Assembly (NCBI GenBank): GCA_964363305.1 | Contig: CAYIHX010000024.1 | Coordinates: 1-55,344, forward strand | Origin: CAYIHX01 sp964363305 | GTDB taxonomy: Bacteria; Bdellovibrionota; UBA1018 | DNA length: 55,344 nucleotides | Direction of reading: 5' to 3' | In this document: positions 36,266 through 44,469 of the stretch, piece by piece | How positions within the stretch are numbered: the stretch's first letter is position 1 | Layout: every line of letters starts with the position of its first letter | The notes under the pieces: model-generated | Database searches by the model: none | What the model saw: only the letters and a program-made list of their open reading frames with translations | What the model was told of the DNA's origin: nothing | Program-made: the position numbers and the translations under genes

Positions 36266-37642
36266 ATGAAGCGCTTCCTCTCACTCTTTGCTCTGAGCAT
36301 CCTGGCCCTCACAACTGAAACGCTCGAGGTCCATGCCGAAGGGACCACTTACATTCCCGTAGGACAGGCCAAAACAAAAAAAACCGTCATTGCCTTTCCA
36401 AAGATCAAATTTCGCTCAGGAGCCACTTCGGCACAGAGCGATCGGGTCTATGACGCCCTGCTGGGTGATCTTACCTTTATGGATCTTTTCAAATTCATGG
36501 GAAAGGAGGCTTTCATCGAAGATAGTTCAGCGGGGATTCGCAGTGACCAATTCAAATTCTCCGATTGGAGCAGCATCGGCACCGAATTCGTGATCAAGGC
36601 CGAACTCTCCGTAGAGACAGGCGGCGGAGCCCTCGCCTTGGAAGCCTATCTATACGACATCTCTGGAGCAAAGCAGGTACTGGGAAAGAAGTACCTCGCA
36701 GCTCCCGGCGATCTCAAGACGCTAGCTCACACGCTTGCCAACGACATCGTCACTACCCTCACGGGGTTGCCCGGGATTTTTCTCACCAAGCTCGCATTTT
36801 CCTGCGATCGAACCGGAAAGAAGGAGCTCTACGTGAGCGATTTCGACGGAACGGACGTCAAACAGATCACACACCACCGCTCAATCGCGTTCGCACCCGC
36901 TTGGAGCCCTGACGGCAATAGACTAGTTTATTCGTTGTTCACAAAAAGAAAGAACAACATCAAGAATATCGACCTTTACGAGTTCAACTTCCAAAAGAAC
37001 ACGATTCGAATGCTTTCAAATCGAAAGGGGATCAATAGCGGAGCAGTGATCTCTCCTGATGGGAAAAAAATCGCTCTCACCATGAGCTTTCTCGGAAATC
37101 CAGAAATCTTCGTCTTTGATCCGATCTCCACCAACGTGACGCGACTCACCCGATCCTTCGGCGTCGACGTCGATCCGGCCTACTCCTCGAACGGAAAAAA
37201 AATTGCCTTCGTCTCATCGCGAAGTGGAATGCCCATGGTTTACAGCATGAACTCGGACGGATCAGGAGTGACGCGCCTCACATACGCCGGCCGCTACAAC
37301 GCTACGCCAACTTGGTCTCCCACGAACAACAAGATCGGCTTCGCGGGCTGGATCGAAGGCCAATTCGACATCTTCATCATGAATCCGGACGGTACCAATA
37401 TCGAAAGGCTGACCAAGAGCCAGGGAAACAACGAGGACCCCCATTTCAGCCCTGACGGGAATTTCCTAGTCTACAGCTCCAATCGGACCGGCCAAAAAAA
37501 CATCTACGTGATGAATATCGATGGCACCTTCGTAAAACGCCTCACCTATGGTCTCGGAAACTGCGTCTCGCCAAAATGGTCGAACCCCCCAGCCTCGATT
37601 CACTCAACGCCCACGGGGGCCAGCCTGACGAAGCCACAATAG
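36266..37642 (+). CDS. tolB: TolB
   Basis: This is a 458-residue periplasmic beta-propeller protein of the Tol system. It has a signal peptide (FLSLFALSILALTTETLEVHA), an N-terminal alpha/beta domain (FPKIKFRSGATSAQSDRVYD; to about 165) and a propeller with repeated blades (AFAPAWSPDGNRLVYSLF; VDPAYSSNGKKIAFVSSRSG; EDPHFSPDGNFLVYSSNRTG). It starts 14 bp after the tolA-like gene. The partner Pal is not next to it. Confidence 0.95.
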   Translation: MKRFLSLFALSILALTTETLEVHAEGTTYIPVGQAKTKKTVIAFPKIKFRSGATSAQSDRVYDALLGDLTFMDLFKFMGKEAFIEDSSAGIRSDQFKFSDWSSIGTEFVIKAELSVETGGGALALEAYLYDISGAKQVLGKKYLAAPGDLKTLAHTLANDIVTTLTGLPGIFLTKLAFSCDRTGKKELYVSDFDGTDVKQITHHRSIAFAPAWSPDGNRLVYSLFTKRKNNIKNIDLYEFNFQKNTIRMLSNRKGINSGAVISPDGKKIALTMSFLGNPEIFVFDPISTNVTRLTRSFGVDVDPAYSSNGKKIAFVSSRSGMPMVYSMNSDGSGVTRLTYAGRYNATPTWSPTNNKIGFAGWIEGQFDIFIMNPDGTNIERLTKSQGNNEDPHFSPDGNFLVYSSNRTGQKNIYVMNIDGTFVKRLTYGLGNCVSPKWSNPPASIHSTPTGASLTKPQ

Positions 37643-37675
37643 GTCAGAGCCGACACAGGGGAAATGCTTTTGGGA

Positions 37676-37690
37676 ATCAGGTATCCTGAT
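37676..37690. repeat. Perfect inverted repeat before a secreted-protein gene
   Basis: ATCAGG-TAT-CCTGAT forms a perfect 6-bp inverted repeat with a 3-bp loop. It lies 4 bp before the GTG start of the gene at 37695 and 33 bp after the tolB stop. It has no T-run, so it is not an intrinsic terminator. It could cover the start codon as RNA or serve as a protein site. Confidence 0.4.
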
Positions 37691-37694
37691 CCTC

Positions 37695-38549
37695 GTGCCC
37701 TCCGCCATCAATCGTCTCAGCATCACGACAGCACTCGTCGCCATGGTCGGCCTTTCCGCCACTGCCCGCGCCCAATCCCTGACTGTGCACGAGCTCATCG
37801 ATGCGCACGAAGCCTGCTTGGATCAATGTGCGGATACCCCCGCAGGTACCGACGAAAATTGTGAACGCGGCTGCCCTCCTTTGTCAGCCTTCGCCGTACG
37901 GGTCCAGAACGAGGACAACCTCGTCCATCAGTACCAACGCTGTGTACGGGACTGTCCGGCCCGGGTCGGCGATCCCTCGTGCCTTCTAGTGTGCCGCGCC
38001 CGCAATAGCCGCGGTTACCGACTCGCGCGTGACGCAAGTTCGGAGCGAAACCCAGCCTGCGGACCCGAGGCAGAACAAGCGACCGCCGTCCACAAAATCG
38101 CCGAGCAGGCGGCCCTCATACGCCTCCGCGAAGCGTGGGCTCGTGCCGCCCAAGTTCGCCCAGCTAGCTCGGACGCCGAGGGCATCCCTCGAAGCTCGAT
38201 CAGTCGCTTCAAGCGGGAACTTCTGCGCCTTCAACGTTCAACGCCCGCTCAGGCGAGCCACCTACGTCGAGCCATCATCACCCAAGAACGGGAGCTAAGA
38301 GCGATCTGTAATCGCCTGAGGATTTTTCCGAATCAGCCGCTTTACTCGGCAATCCTCCAAGCCATCGCCGACTTCCGCCGAGAGAGCTATTGGCCCATCG
38401 CTCAAGGTCGGTGCACGGCCACAGCTGGTGCGTCTGTCGCGTCGAACCGGATCAAGCCGATCGAAACCACGCGCGCAAGCAAGGCGACCGACGAGGGCCA
38501 GGGCAACGATGAGCCGTTGGCCAGTCGCGCAGATGAGTTCACGCCCTAA
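37695..38549 (+). CDS. Cys-rich exported protein of unknown function
   Basis: The 284 residues start GTG at 37695 with a signal peptide (LSITTALVAMVGLSATARA). The mature N-terminal part (30-115) holds ten Cys residues in pairs (ACLDQCADTP; NCERGCPP; RCVRDCPARVGDPSCLLVC), which suggests disulfide-stabilised repeats outside the cytoplasm. The rest is Arg/Ala-rich helix (IPRSSISRFKRELLRLQRST). I do not recognise a family. It follows tolB by 52 bp. Confidence 0.65.
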   Translation: MPSAINRLSITTALVAMVGLSATARAQSLTVHELIDAHEACLDQCADTPAGTDENCERGCPPLSAFAVRVQNEDNLVHQYQRCVRDCPARVGDPSCLLVCRARNSRGYRLARDASSERNPACGPEAEQATAVHKIAEQAALIRLREAWARAAQVRPASSDAEGIPRSSISRFKRELLRLQRSTPAQASHLRRAIITQERELRAICNRLRIFPNQPLYSAILQAIADFRRESYWPIAQGRCTATAGASVASNRIKPIETTRASKATDEGQGNDEPLASRADEFTP

Positions 38550-38609
38550 GCGCTTTTAGCTTTACCCTTCCCCCCCACCACCGGGTAAACTCGCCTTAGG
38601 AGAAATTCC

Positions 38610-39890
38610 ATGAGCACCGATCGAATCGTCGTAGTAAGCGGATCCAGAACCCCCTTCGTACGCGCCCGCGGCGTCTTCGCCAAGATACCGGCCTCGACCT
38701 TAGGAGGCGCTGCGCTCCGCGAGACCGTGGCACGAGCGAATATTGACCCTATGCTCATTGATGAAACCTATTTTGGAATCGTCAGCGCGCCCGCGGAGGG
38801 CTCGAACATTGCCCGTGAGGCGCTCTTCGACTCAGGCCTCCCACCCACTATCCCCTGCACCACAATCAATCGCTACTGCGCTTCGTCCGCCGAAGCAGTG
38901 GCTGGCATCGTGGCGAAAATTTCAAGCGGCCAAATCTCGATCGGCTTAGCAGGCGGAGTGGAATCCATTAGCTCGGTGCGCGCCTTGTTCAGCCAGGAGG
39001 CAACGGACTTCTTTCAAGATCTTATGAGGGCCCGATCGCTCGGACAGCGGCTCGCGAAAATCGCGCAATTTCGGCCCCAGTTACTCGCTCCACACGCTCC
39101 TGGAATCAAAGAACCCACTACCGGGTTGACCATGGGGCAATCTGGCGACTTGATGGCTCGCCTCTTCCATGTGACTCGTGAAGAGCAAGATCGGTTTGCG
39201 GCGGAGAGCCACCATAAGGCTCATGCTGCCTGGGAAAGAGGCTTTTACAAATCTCATGTGATCCCGATTGCCACGCCAAACGGCAAAATCATCGACCGGG
39301 ACACCGATGTCCGAGGAGACACTTCCGTCGAGAAACTCGCCAAGCTCAAGCCTGTCTTTTACAAAGACGGCACCATTACGGCGGGCAACGCCAGCCCCTT
39401 GACTGACGGAGCCTCCGCCGTCCTTTTGATGAAAGAATCACGGGCTCAGGAGCTAGGCATGCAACCGCTCGGCGTCATTCGCGGCTATGCTGCGGCCGCC
39501 GTCGATATCAAAAAGGAACCCCTGCTGATCGGCCCGGTGTACGCCATTCCAAAGGCTCTTCAGTCCGCGGGCCTCTCCTGGGGCGACCTGGATCTCATCG
39601 AATTTCATGAGGCGTTCGCCGCCCAAGTGCTTGCCACGATTCGAGCCATCGAATCGAAGGAGTTCGCTCGAGAAAAACTCGGCCTCGCTCAGGCGATCGG
39701 CCAGGTTGACCTGTCAAAGGTGAACGTGAACGGCGGCAGCGTGCCTCTCGGACACCCTTTCGGAGCCACCGGCACCCGCCTGGTCATCCAGACTCTCTAC
39801 GCGCTGAAAGAAAAGAAGAAGAAATTCGGCCTCATCTCGATCTGCGCGGCCGGGGGCCTCGGATCGGTCATGATCGTCGAAGCACTCTAG
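38610..39890 (+). CDS. Acetyl-CoA acyltransferase (thiolase)
   Basis: This is a thiolase of 426 residues that either cleaves 3-ketoacyl-CoA in beta-oxidation or condenses acetyl-CoA. The acyl-enzyme Cys90 lies in INRYCASSAEAV, the His in EFHEAFAAQ, the GHPFGATGTR loop near 388, and the C-terminal CAAGGLG Cys near 415. The insert after residue 120 (FFQDLMRARSLGQRLAKIAQ) is typical of long-chain FadI-type enzymes. AGGAG precedes the ATG. The partner fadJ-type gene is not in the window; the ApbE-like gene follows after 1 bp. Confidence 0.92.
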   Translation: MSTDRIVVVSGSRTPFVRARGVFAKIPASTLGGAALRETVARANIDPMLIDETYFGIVSAPAEGSNIAREALFDSGLPPTIPCTTINRYCASSAEAVAGIVAKISSGQISIGLAGGVESISSVRALFSQEATDFFQDLMRARSLGQRLAKIAQFRPQLLAPHAPGIKEPTTGLTMGQSGDLMARLFHVTREEQDRFAAESHHKAHAAWERGFYKSHVIPIATPNGKIIDRDTDVRGDTSVEKLAKLKPVFYKDGTITAGNASPLTDGASAVLLMKESRAQELGMQPLGVIRGYAAAAVDIKKEPLLIGPVYAIPKALQSAGLSWGDLDLIEFHEAFAAQVLATIRAIESKEFAREKLGLAQAIGQVDLSKVNVNGGSVPLGHPFGATGTRLVIQTLYALKEKKKKFGLISICAAGGLGSVMIVEAL

Positions 39891-39891
39891 G

Positions 39892-40686
39892 ATGATCGGG
39901 CAGACCCAGGTCAGCCAAACGCGACAAGCGCTCGGAAGCGATTTTGAATTTCGAGTGAACTGCGCCGGCCTGAGTTGGGAACGGGCCGAGCGCGCGCTCG
40001 ACCGGGTTCACGTCGAGCTCCGAAAGCTTGATCGGGAGTTGAATGAAGAAATTCCGGAAAGCCCATTTTTCAGGCTGAGCCGGGCTTCCCCGAACGAGGC
40101 CGTTCCGCTCGGCCCCCACGCGGTCGCCCTCCTCGAGCAGACTCAGGAGCTGGTGCGCGTTTGGCCTGCTCTCAAAAAATTGCTTCATGGTTACCGGTTT
40201 CATCCCCAAGACAGGGTGGCCTTTCGAGTCCAGGAAGAGGCACAAATTTCACTGACGGCAATAGCCCGTGGATACGTGCTCGACTTGACTTGCTCGATTC
40301 TTGAGCAAGAGGGAATCCAAAATTTTTTCCTCACTGCAAATAGAAAAAATGTCCTCCTTCGAGGGTCGGCGCCTGATGGAAATCCGTGGGATCTGACATG
40401 GGATTGGAGGGATCCCTCCAAAGGCGCCGCAAACGGTTGTCCGCTCGCGTACCGCCTGGGGGACCCTATTGCGATTTCAGCTCATTGGAATGATCAGTGT
40501 TCGGCTTTAGTCGGAACGAAAAAAGGATCCCAAGCAGAAATGCTTGCACTCCAGCTCGGTGAGGTCGGCTGGAACGCCCAATGGGCCGAACAACGGGACA
40601 TCGCCATTGCCCTGAAAATGAGAAGCGAAGCCCAACCGCGATGGAATGGACACTTTCAAGCGCTCTTCGACGTACTAAAAAAATAA
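39892..40686 (+). CDS. ApbE-like protein (FAD:protein FMN transferase fold), divergent
   Basis: This is a 264-residue protein without an export signal. It follows the ApbE layout: MIGQTQVSQTRQALGSDFEF, EDR-like helix (ALDRVHVELRKLDRELNEEI), AISLTAIARGYVLDLTCSIL in place of the canonical LDLGGIAKGYAVD, and the late SQAEMLALQLGEVG in place of ADALATA. The usual catalytic or metal-binding Asp and Thr are altered (Asp to Glu, Thr missing). It may therefore be inactive or act on another substrate. It follows the thiolase gene by 1 bp and overlaps the convergent gene by 31 bp. Confidence 0.72.
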   Translation: MIGQTQVSQTRQALGSDFEFRVNCAGLSWERAERALDRVHVELRKLDRELNEEIPESPFFRLSRASPNEAVPLGPHAVALLEQTQELVRVWPALKKLLHGYRFHPQDRVAFRVQEEAQISLTAIARGYVLDLTCSILEQEGIQNFFLTANRKNVLLRGSAPDGNPWDLTWDWRDPSKGAANGCPLAYRLGDPIAISAHWNDQCSALVGTKKGSQAEMLALQLGEVGWNAQWAEQRDIAIALKMRSEAQPRWNGHFQALFDVLKK

Positions 40687-41213
40687 TCTCGTAGAGCAGG
40701 ATCTAGAAGGCAATGATCCCGATGTGCCACCTGAGCAGGGGTGATTTGGTATTGAGCCGCTAACACTGACGCGAACTGATTCACCAGAACCAGAAAGACA
40801 TGAACTCCATCGATGCCGCCCGAGCCGACGCGCTCCCGAGCCTCTGTTTCAAATCTTTTTTGTGCTTCCTGTTGAGATGGATCCAGCATTCCAATATTGA
40901 GAAGCCTTCTGGATCTGAGAAATTTTCGCTCCACTGTAAAGCCCAGCGGAAGCGACCCGGTGGAAAGAATCGTTTCAAGGGTCACGATGCTTCGCGTGGA
41001 CTGGGGAAAAAAACGTGGATGAAGATGATAAAAATTTGTCCGATGATTTACGCCAAAAATGTCGACTAGCCGTTTTTCCGGCAAGAGGTTGAGCGCGGCA
41101 CCCGCCTCCCCGAAACGAAGGCCGGACCTCCGACTATGGGCCAGAATCTCGCGGACCTGATCCTCGGTCAGAACCCCTTTTTCGACCAAAAATTCGCCGA
41201 TCCGCTTCTGCAT
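40656..41213 (-). CDS. Stand-alone MshEN/GspE N-terminal-domain protein
   Basis: The 185 residues start MQKRIGEFLVEKGVLTEDQV, the first motif of the GspE/PilB N-terminal (MshEN) domain, with GLRFGEAGAALNLLPEKRLV behind it. In some secretion ATPases this domain binds c-di-GMP. No ATPase domain follows. The start at 41213 has GGGAG 6 nt upstream; ATGs at 41270 and 41303 lengthen the frame but have no such site. It follows the lipoprotein gene on the same strand. Confidence 0.65.
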   Translation of the reverse strand: MQKRIGEFLVEKGVLTEDQVREILAHSRRSGLRFGEAGAALNLLPEKRLVDIFGVNHRTNFYHLHPRFFPQSTRSIVTLETILSTGSLPLGFTVERKFLRSRRLLNIGMLDPSQQEAQKRFETEARERVGSGGIDGVHVFLVLVNQFASVLAAQYQITPAQVAHRDHCLLDPALRDYFFSTSKSA

Positions 41214-41303
41214 GGAATCTCCCGAAATACTGATCGGAAGAAATCGCAAAAACTTAAGTGTTTTGCCCATGGGGAAGTTGGGCGGCGAGGGGCCCAGTCG
41301 CAT

Positions 41304-41888
41304 TCACTGCTGCATCAGCCGCGGATCAAGAATCTCTACCTCGACGATGCGCGCCTCGGTTCGGTCGCCTTCGGTGCACAGCCCCGTGCCGACCAACATC
41401 ATGGAGCAATTCGCACTTCCCACCCGGGTGCGAAGGATCCGGAGTCGGATGACGTCGGCGAAATCGCCCAAGGCGATACTCTGAGGATAGCCGTAGCTCA
41501 CACGCAGAACATACGTGCCGACTCGTGACTCAATCGCCGCTTCTCCAGGCCCGAGCCCCAGCCACTTCACAACGTCAGCTCCCAAAGGGGTCTGCGTGTT
41601 CTGACGAATCAGCGCAGTCGGGGAGCCAATCCCATACCAGTACCGAAACTCGGACATTCGGCGCATCAGCTCTTCGTGGGTAGGGTGAGCGGACAGACCA
41701 CCGTGGTACCCACTCACTTTAAAGCCAGTCGACAATCGATCCGAAAATGAAACTAAACGCCCCGCTTGAGCATCTTCGATAAACCCGTCGACAAAACGCT
41801 CATCCGGATCCTCGATTCTCGAAAGGCAACCGGCGAAACCCAGCGACAGCGCGAACAGTAGAATCCCTAAAGCAGAAAGCCGTTTCAT
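41304..41888 (-). CDS. Putative lipoprotein of unknown function
   Basis: This is a 194-residue protein with a lipoprotein signal (MKRLSALGILLFALSLGFAGC; lipobox FAGC). The mature part begins LSRIEDPDERFVDGFIEDAQ and contains aromatic-rich FRYWYGIGSPTAL; two further Cys residues sit near the C-terminus (SANCSMMLVGTGLC). I recognise no family. It is located between the M28 peptidase and the MshEN-type gene, all on the minus strand. Confidence 0.65.
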   Translation of the reverse strand: MKRLSALGILLFALSLGFAGCLSRIEDPDERFVDGFIEDAQAGRLVSFSDRLSTGFKVSGYHGGLSAHPTHEELMRRMSEFRYWYGIGSPTALIRQNTQTPLGADVVKWLGLGPGEAAIESRVGTYVLRVSYGYPQSIALGDFADVIRLRILRTRVGSANCSMMLVGTGLCTEGDRTEARIVEVEILDPRLMQQ

Positions 41889-41921
41889 GAGAACCGCCTT
41901 AGCTTATTTTAATGCGTTGCG

Positions 41922-43043
41922 TCAATAGGTGGGATCAGCCGTCATTTCAACCGCGAAAGCGATCGCCAGCCGAACGTAATTCATGGCCCATTCGATATCC
42001 GTCACAGGCGAGAGAACATCCTCGGGTCGGTGCCACCCCGGATTAATCTCCTCAACGGCCTCGAAAACATAAGCCGCCGGAAACCCGGCCCGATCCCAGC
42101 TCGCGTGGTCGCTGCAGGCGAAACCGCAGGAGCGATTAGCCCACGGTACCCCAACATAGCGATCGATCAATTTCCGAACAAAGTTGTTGAGCTGCGAATG
42201 TGTCGACGACGTGGTCACTCCCATAGTCCGTTCCGGGCCAGCGTAGACGATCATGTCGAGGTTAAGCACCGCAGATACCCGGATCGAGCGCGCCCAGAAT
42301 TGCTCGGCGATATCATGGCTCCCCCGCAGGCCGACCTCCTCGGCGGCGTAAGCCATAAAGTAGACGTCCCGCGCCGGGCGAATTCCACTCTCGATAAACA
42401 CCCTAAATACCTCCAATACGGCGGCGACACCCGAAGCATTATCATCGGCTCCCGGTGCCAGCGCCTTAGATCGGCTCCATTGCGAGACCTTCGTATTGAT
42501 CGAATCCGCATGCGCGCCCAGTACGATGGCTTCGCCTCGACCCGCGTCCCAACCCGGAATCTTGGCGATCACGGACTTCTGCGGCCAATTTCTATGGTCA
42601 AATTCTTGAATCTCGATATCCGGGCGAGCCTTTGCGATTCCGCGAAATGCGCTCAAAATCCAACGGCTCGATTTCTGCCCGTTTGCGCCCGTGTAATATC
42701 GGTTGCGATAGCTTGCAAGCGTCTGGATCGTCGCTTCAAAACGCTGGGAACTTGCACGAGCCATAAGCGGTAACACCAGGTCTGGCCGCGAGGGATCCGC
42801 GTCGAAATCCAGGGTACTGCGGGTCGCGGGCCTTCGTTCCGGCTCGCTGGGATTATCCGTGAGATCAAAAAAACCACCGCATGCGCCCCGGGCGTGCGCC
42901 TCTGCCGAGAGCCGATCCACTGTATCGGTACTCACCCACTCGCGCAGCCCCGGTTGCCGCTGAATCAACCGCAATTCATCGGCCGAGGCCGCGAAACTCA
43001 CAGACAACAAGAGCACGCCGGATAGCGCATAATTAATAAACAT
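41922..43043 (-). CDS. Secreted M28-family aminopeptidase
   Basis: This is a 373-residue zinc exopeptidase with a signal peptide (LSGVLLLSVSFAASA) and a pro-region (to about 110). The two-zinc site is complete: His in LGAHADS, bridging Asp in APGADDNASGV, catalytic Glu-Glu in AAEEVGLRGS, Asp in LNLDMI, and the last His in GWHRPEDVLS. It is of the leucyl/bacterial aminopeptidase subgroup and would release N-terminal amino acids from peptides outside the cell. An extra GFACSDHASW segment carries a likely disulfide with SCG nearby. Divergent from the transglutaminase-like gene. Confidence 0.92.
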   Translation of the reverse strand: MFINYALSGVLLLSVSFAASADELRLIQRQPGLREWVSTDTVDRLSAEAHARGACGGFFDLTDNPSEPERRPATRSTLDFDADPSRPDLVLPLMARASSQRFEATIQTLASYRNRYYTGANGQKSSRWILSAFRGIAKARPDIEIQEFDHRNWPQKSVIAKIPGWDAGRGEAIVLGAHADSINTKVSQWSRSKALAPGADDNASGVAAVLEVFRVFIESGIRPARDVYFMAYAAEEVGLRGSHDIAEQFWARSIRVSAVLNLDMIVYAGPERTMGVTTSSTHSQLNNFVRKLIDRYVGVPWANRSCGFACSDHASWDRAGFPAAYVFEAVEEINPGWHRPEDVLSPVTDIEWAMNYVRLAIAFAVEMTADPTY

Positions 43044-43136
43044 TGTTTAAATCATTCAGAACTTTTGCCGGTTCCGCAATCCGCAGCGTCCCAAAAAGAA
43101 CCAAGAAGAGTGATGACAAACCGCAGCATTTTGACT

Positions 43137-43149
43137 ATATGCGGCATAT
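43137..43149. promoter_or_regulatory. Palindrome in the divergent promoter region of two secreted enzymes
   Basis: ATATGC-G-GCATAT is a perfect 6-bp inverted repeat with a 1-bp centre. It lies directly behind TTGACT (43131-43136), a possible -35 hexamer, inside the 139-bp gap between the M28 aminopeptidase (minus) and the transglutaminase-like gene (plus). It may be an operator for one or both. No good -10 hexamer lies at the right distance. Confidence 0.3.
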
Positions 43150-43182
43150 TGCTGTTAACCTTTTCGGGGCTAAATATATATC

Positions 43183-44469
43183 ATGAATAAAATCAAACTC
43201 TTAGCGGCGACCCTCTCCGTGGTGTCAACTCTCAGTTCCGCCCAGGCCTCCGAAATGCCTGAACTGTTGCAGCTCTCCGAACAGCAAGACCAGGGAGTCG
43301 AAAAAGACTACTGGCCCAGCCACTCCAGCCCCGCCATCTTCAGCGGTGACTACGAGTACAACTTTACAAGGCTGATGACACGGTCCAACGGCCGAGTCAG
43401 CGACGCGCACATGCCCTGGTCCGACACCTGGTGGCCGAACAACCGCGGCGGGATCGCGACGCGATGGCAGGTTTCTGAAGCCTATCCCAGTATTCGCCTC
43501 GGAAGCCCGGCACAAAATCGAGCCCGCATTTTGGCGATGAGGCCAGATCAGGTCCGTCTCCTTTCGCCAGCAGAGAAATTCGATATCGCTTCCAACAACT
43601 ACAACTTCCCACTGACTCGGGAAGTTCTCGAGAGAACCAACCCGGGCGCGCCCGATTGGTTTGGCATCTGCAATGGCTGGACCTCCGCAGCCCTCGCTCA
43701 TCGAGAGCCAGCTCCAGTCGAGGTAACGAATCGAGATGGTGTCCGAATCAGCTTCGGATCCTCCGATGTGAAGGGCGTGCTCGCGTACTTCTACGCCTGG
43801 ACGGCGCGAGGCCATACCAACCAAATTGGAAAAAAATGTACGCCCACGAGAGCTTTTGGACTCGGAGGCGGTGACTGTGAAGATGTCCACCCGGCCGCCT
43901 TTCATGTGGTGATCGTCAATCAGATCGGATTTCTGGATCAACCCTTCGGCGCGGACGTCGACGGAACAGCGGCAGACGACCCTGAATTCGAACGCACCGG
44001 CAGAAGAAAAACACCCCTTCAGTATCAACACGAAGTTTGGAATCAGCCCGTTTTCGCGTATCGAACACGCATTCTTGGGGAACAGGAATGCACCGCCAAC
44101 CGATGCCGAGACGTTGCCCGAGGCACCGTCCGTCGGGTGCGAGTCGAGACATTAATGAGTTATGCCGACGATGACCACCCCGTTTGGCAGGCCTCCCTGG
44201 GTACCCATGAATTTTTCCAAGAAACGCGCCGGTATGAATACTGGCTCGAGATCGACTTCCGCGGAAACGTCGTCGGAGGATCGTGGATCACAGCTGAGCG
44301 GCCAGACTATCTCTACACGGCACGCTCCGTCCCCTTTACGGGGGCGTATCAGGCGCTCAATACGATCTACCGCCCCGCTCCGGCCCGACCGTACTGCCTG
44401 CCGCGCCCGATTGCCGAGAACACGGAGCCCGGACACTTAGTCTACCCGACGACCCCGCTCTGCCAGTAA
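43183..44469 (+). CDS. Secreted transglutaminase-elicitor-like protein
   Basis: This is a 428-residue exported protein with signal peptide LLAATLSVVSTLSSAQA. The core reads WFGICNGWTSAALAHREP with a candidate catalytic Cys, and later EDVHPAAFHVVIVNQIG with the candidate His. This C...H arrangement, with Trp-rich surroundings (MPWSDTWWPNNRGGIATRW), resembles the transglutaminase-elicitor family first described in Phytophthora and found scattered in bacteria. It would cross-link or deamidate proteins outside the cell. The family call is from motif memory. It is divergent from the M28 peptidase and overlaps the LysR gene by 33 bp at its end. Confidence 0.72.
   Translation: MNKIKLLAATLSVVSTLSSAQASEMPELLQLSEQQDQGVEKDYWPSHSSPAIFSGDYEYNFTRLMTRSNGRVSDAHMPWSDTWWPNNRGGIATRWQVSEAYPSIRLGSPAQNRARILAMRPDQVRLLSPAEKFDIASNNYNFPLTREVLERTNPGAPDWFGICNGWTSAALAHREPAPVEVTNRDGVRISFGSSDVKGVLAYFYAWTARGHTNQIGKKCTPTRAFGLGGGDCEDVHPAAFHVVIVNQIGFLDQPFGADVDGTAADDPEFERTGRRKTPLQYQHEVWNQPVFAYRTRILGEQECTANRCRDVARGTVRRVRVETLMSYADDDHPVWQASLGTHEFFQETRRYEYWLEIDFRGNVVGGSWITAERPDYLYTARSVPFTGAYQALNTIYRPAPARPYCLPRPIAENTEPGHLVYPTTPLCQ

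Noticed and set aside
42030..42773. Plus-strand open frame of 247 codons
   Set aside because: Antisense to the M28 aminopeptidase, whose zinc ligands are all present.
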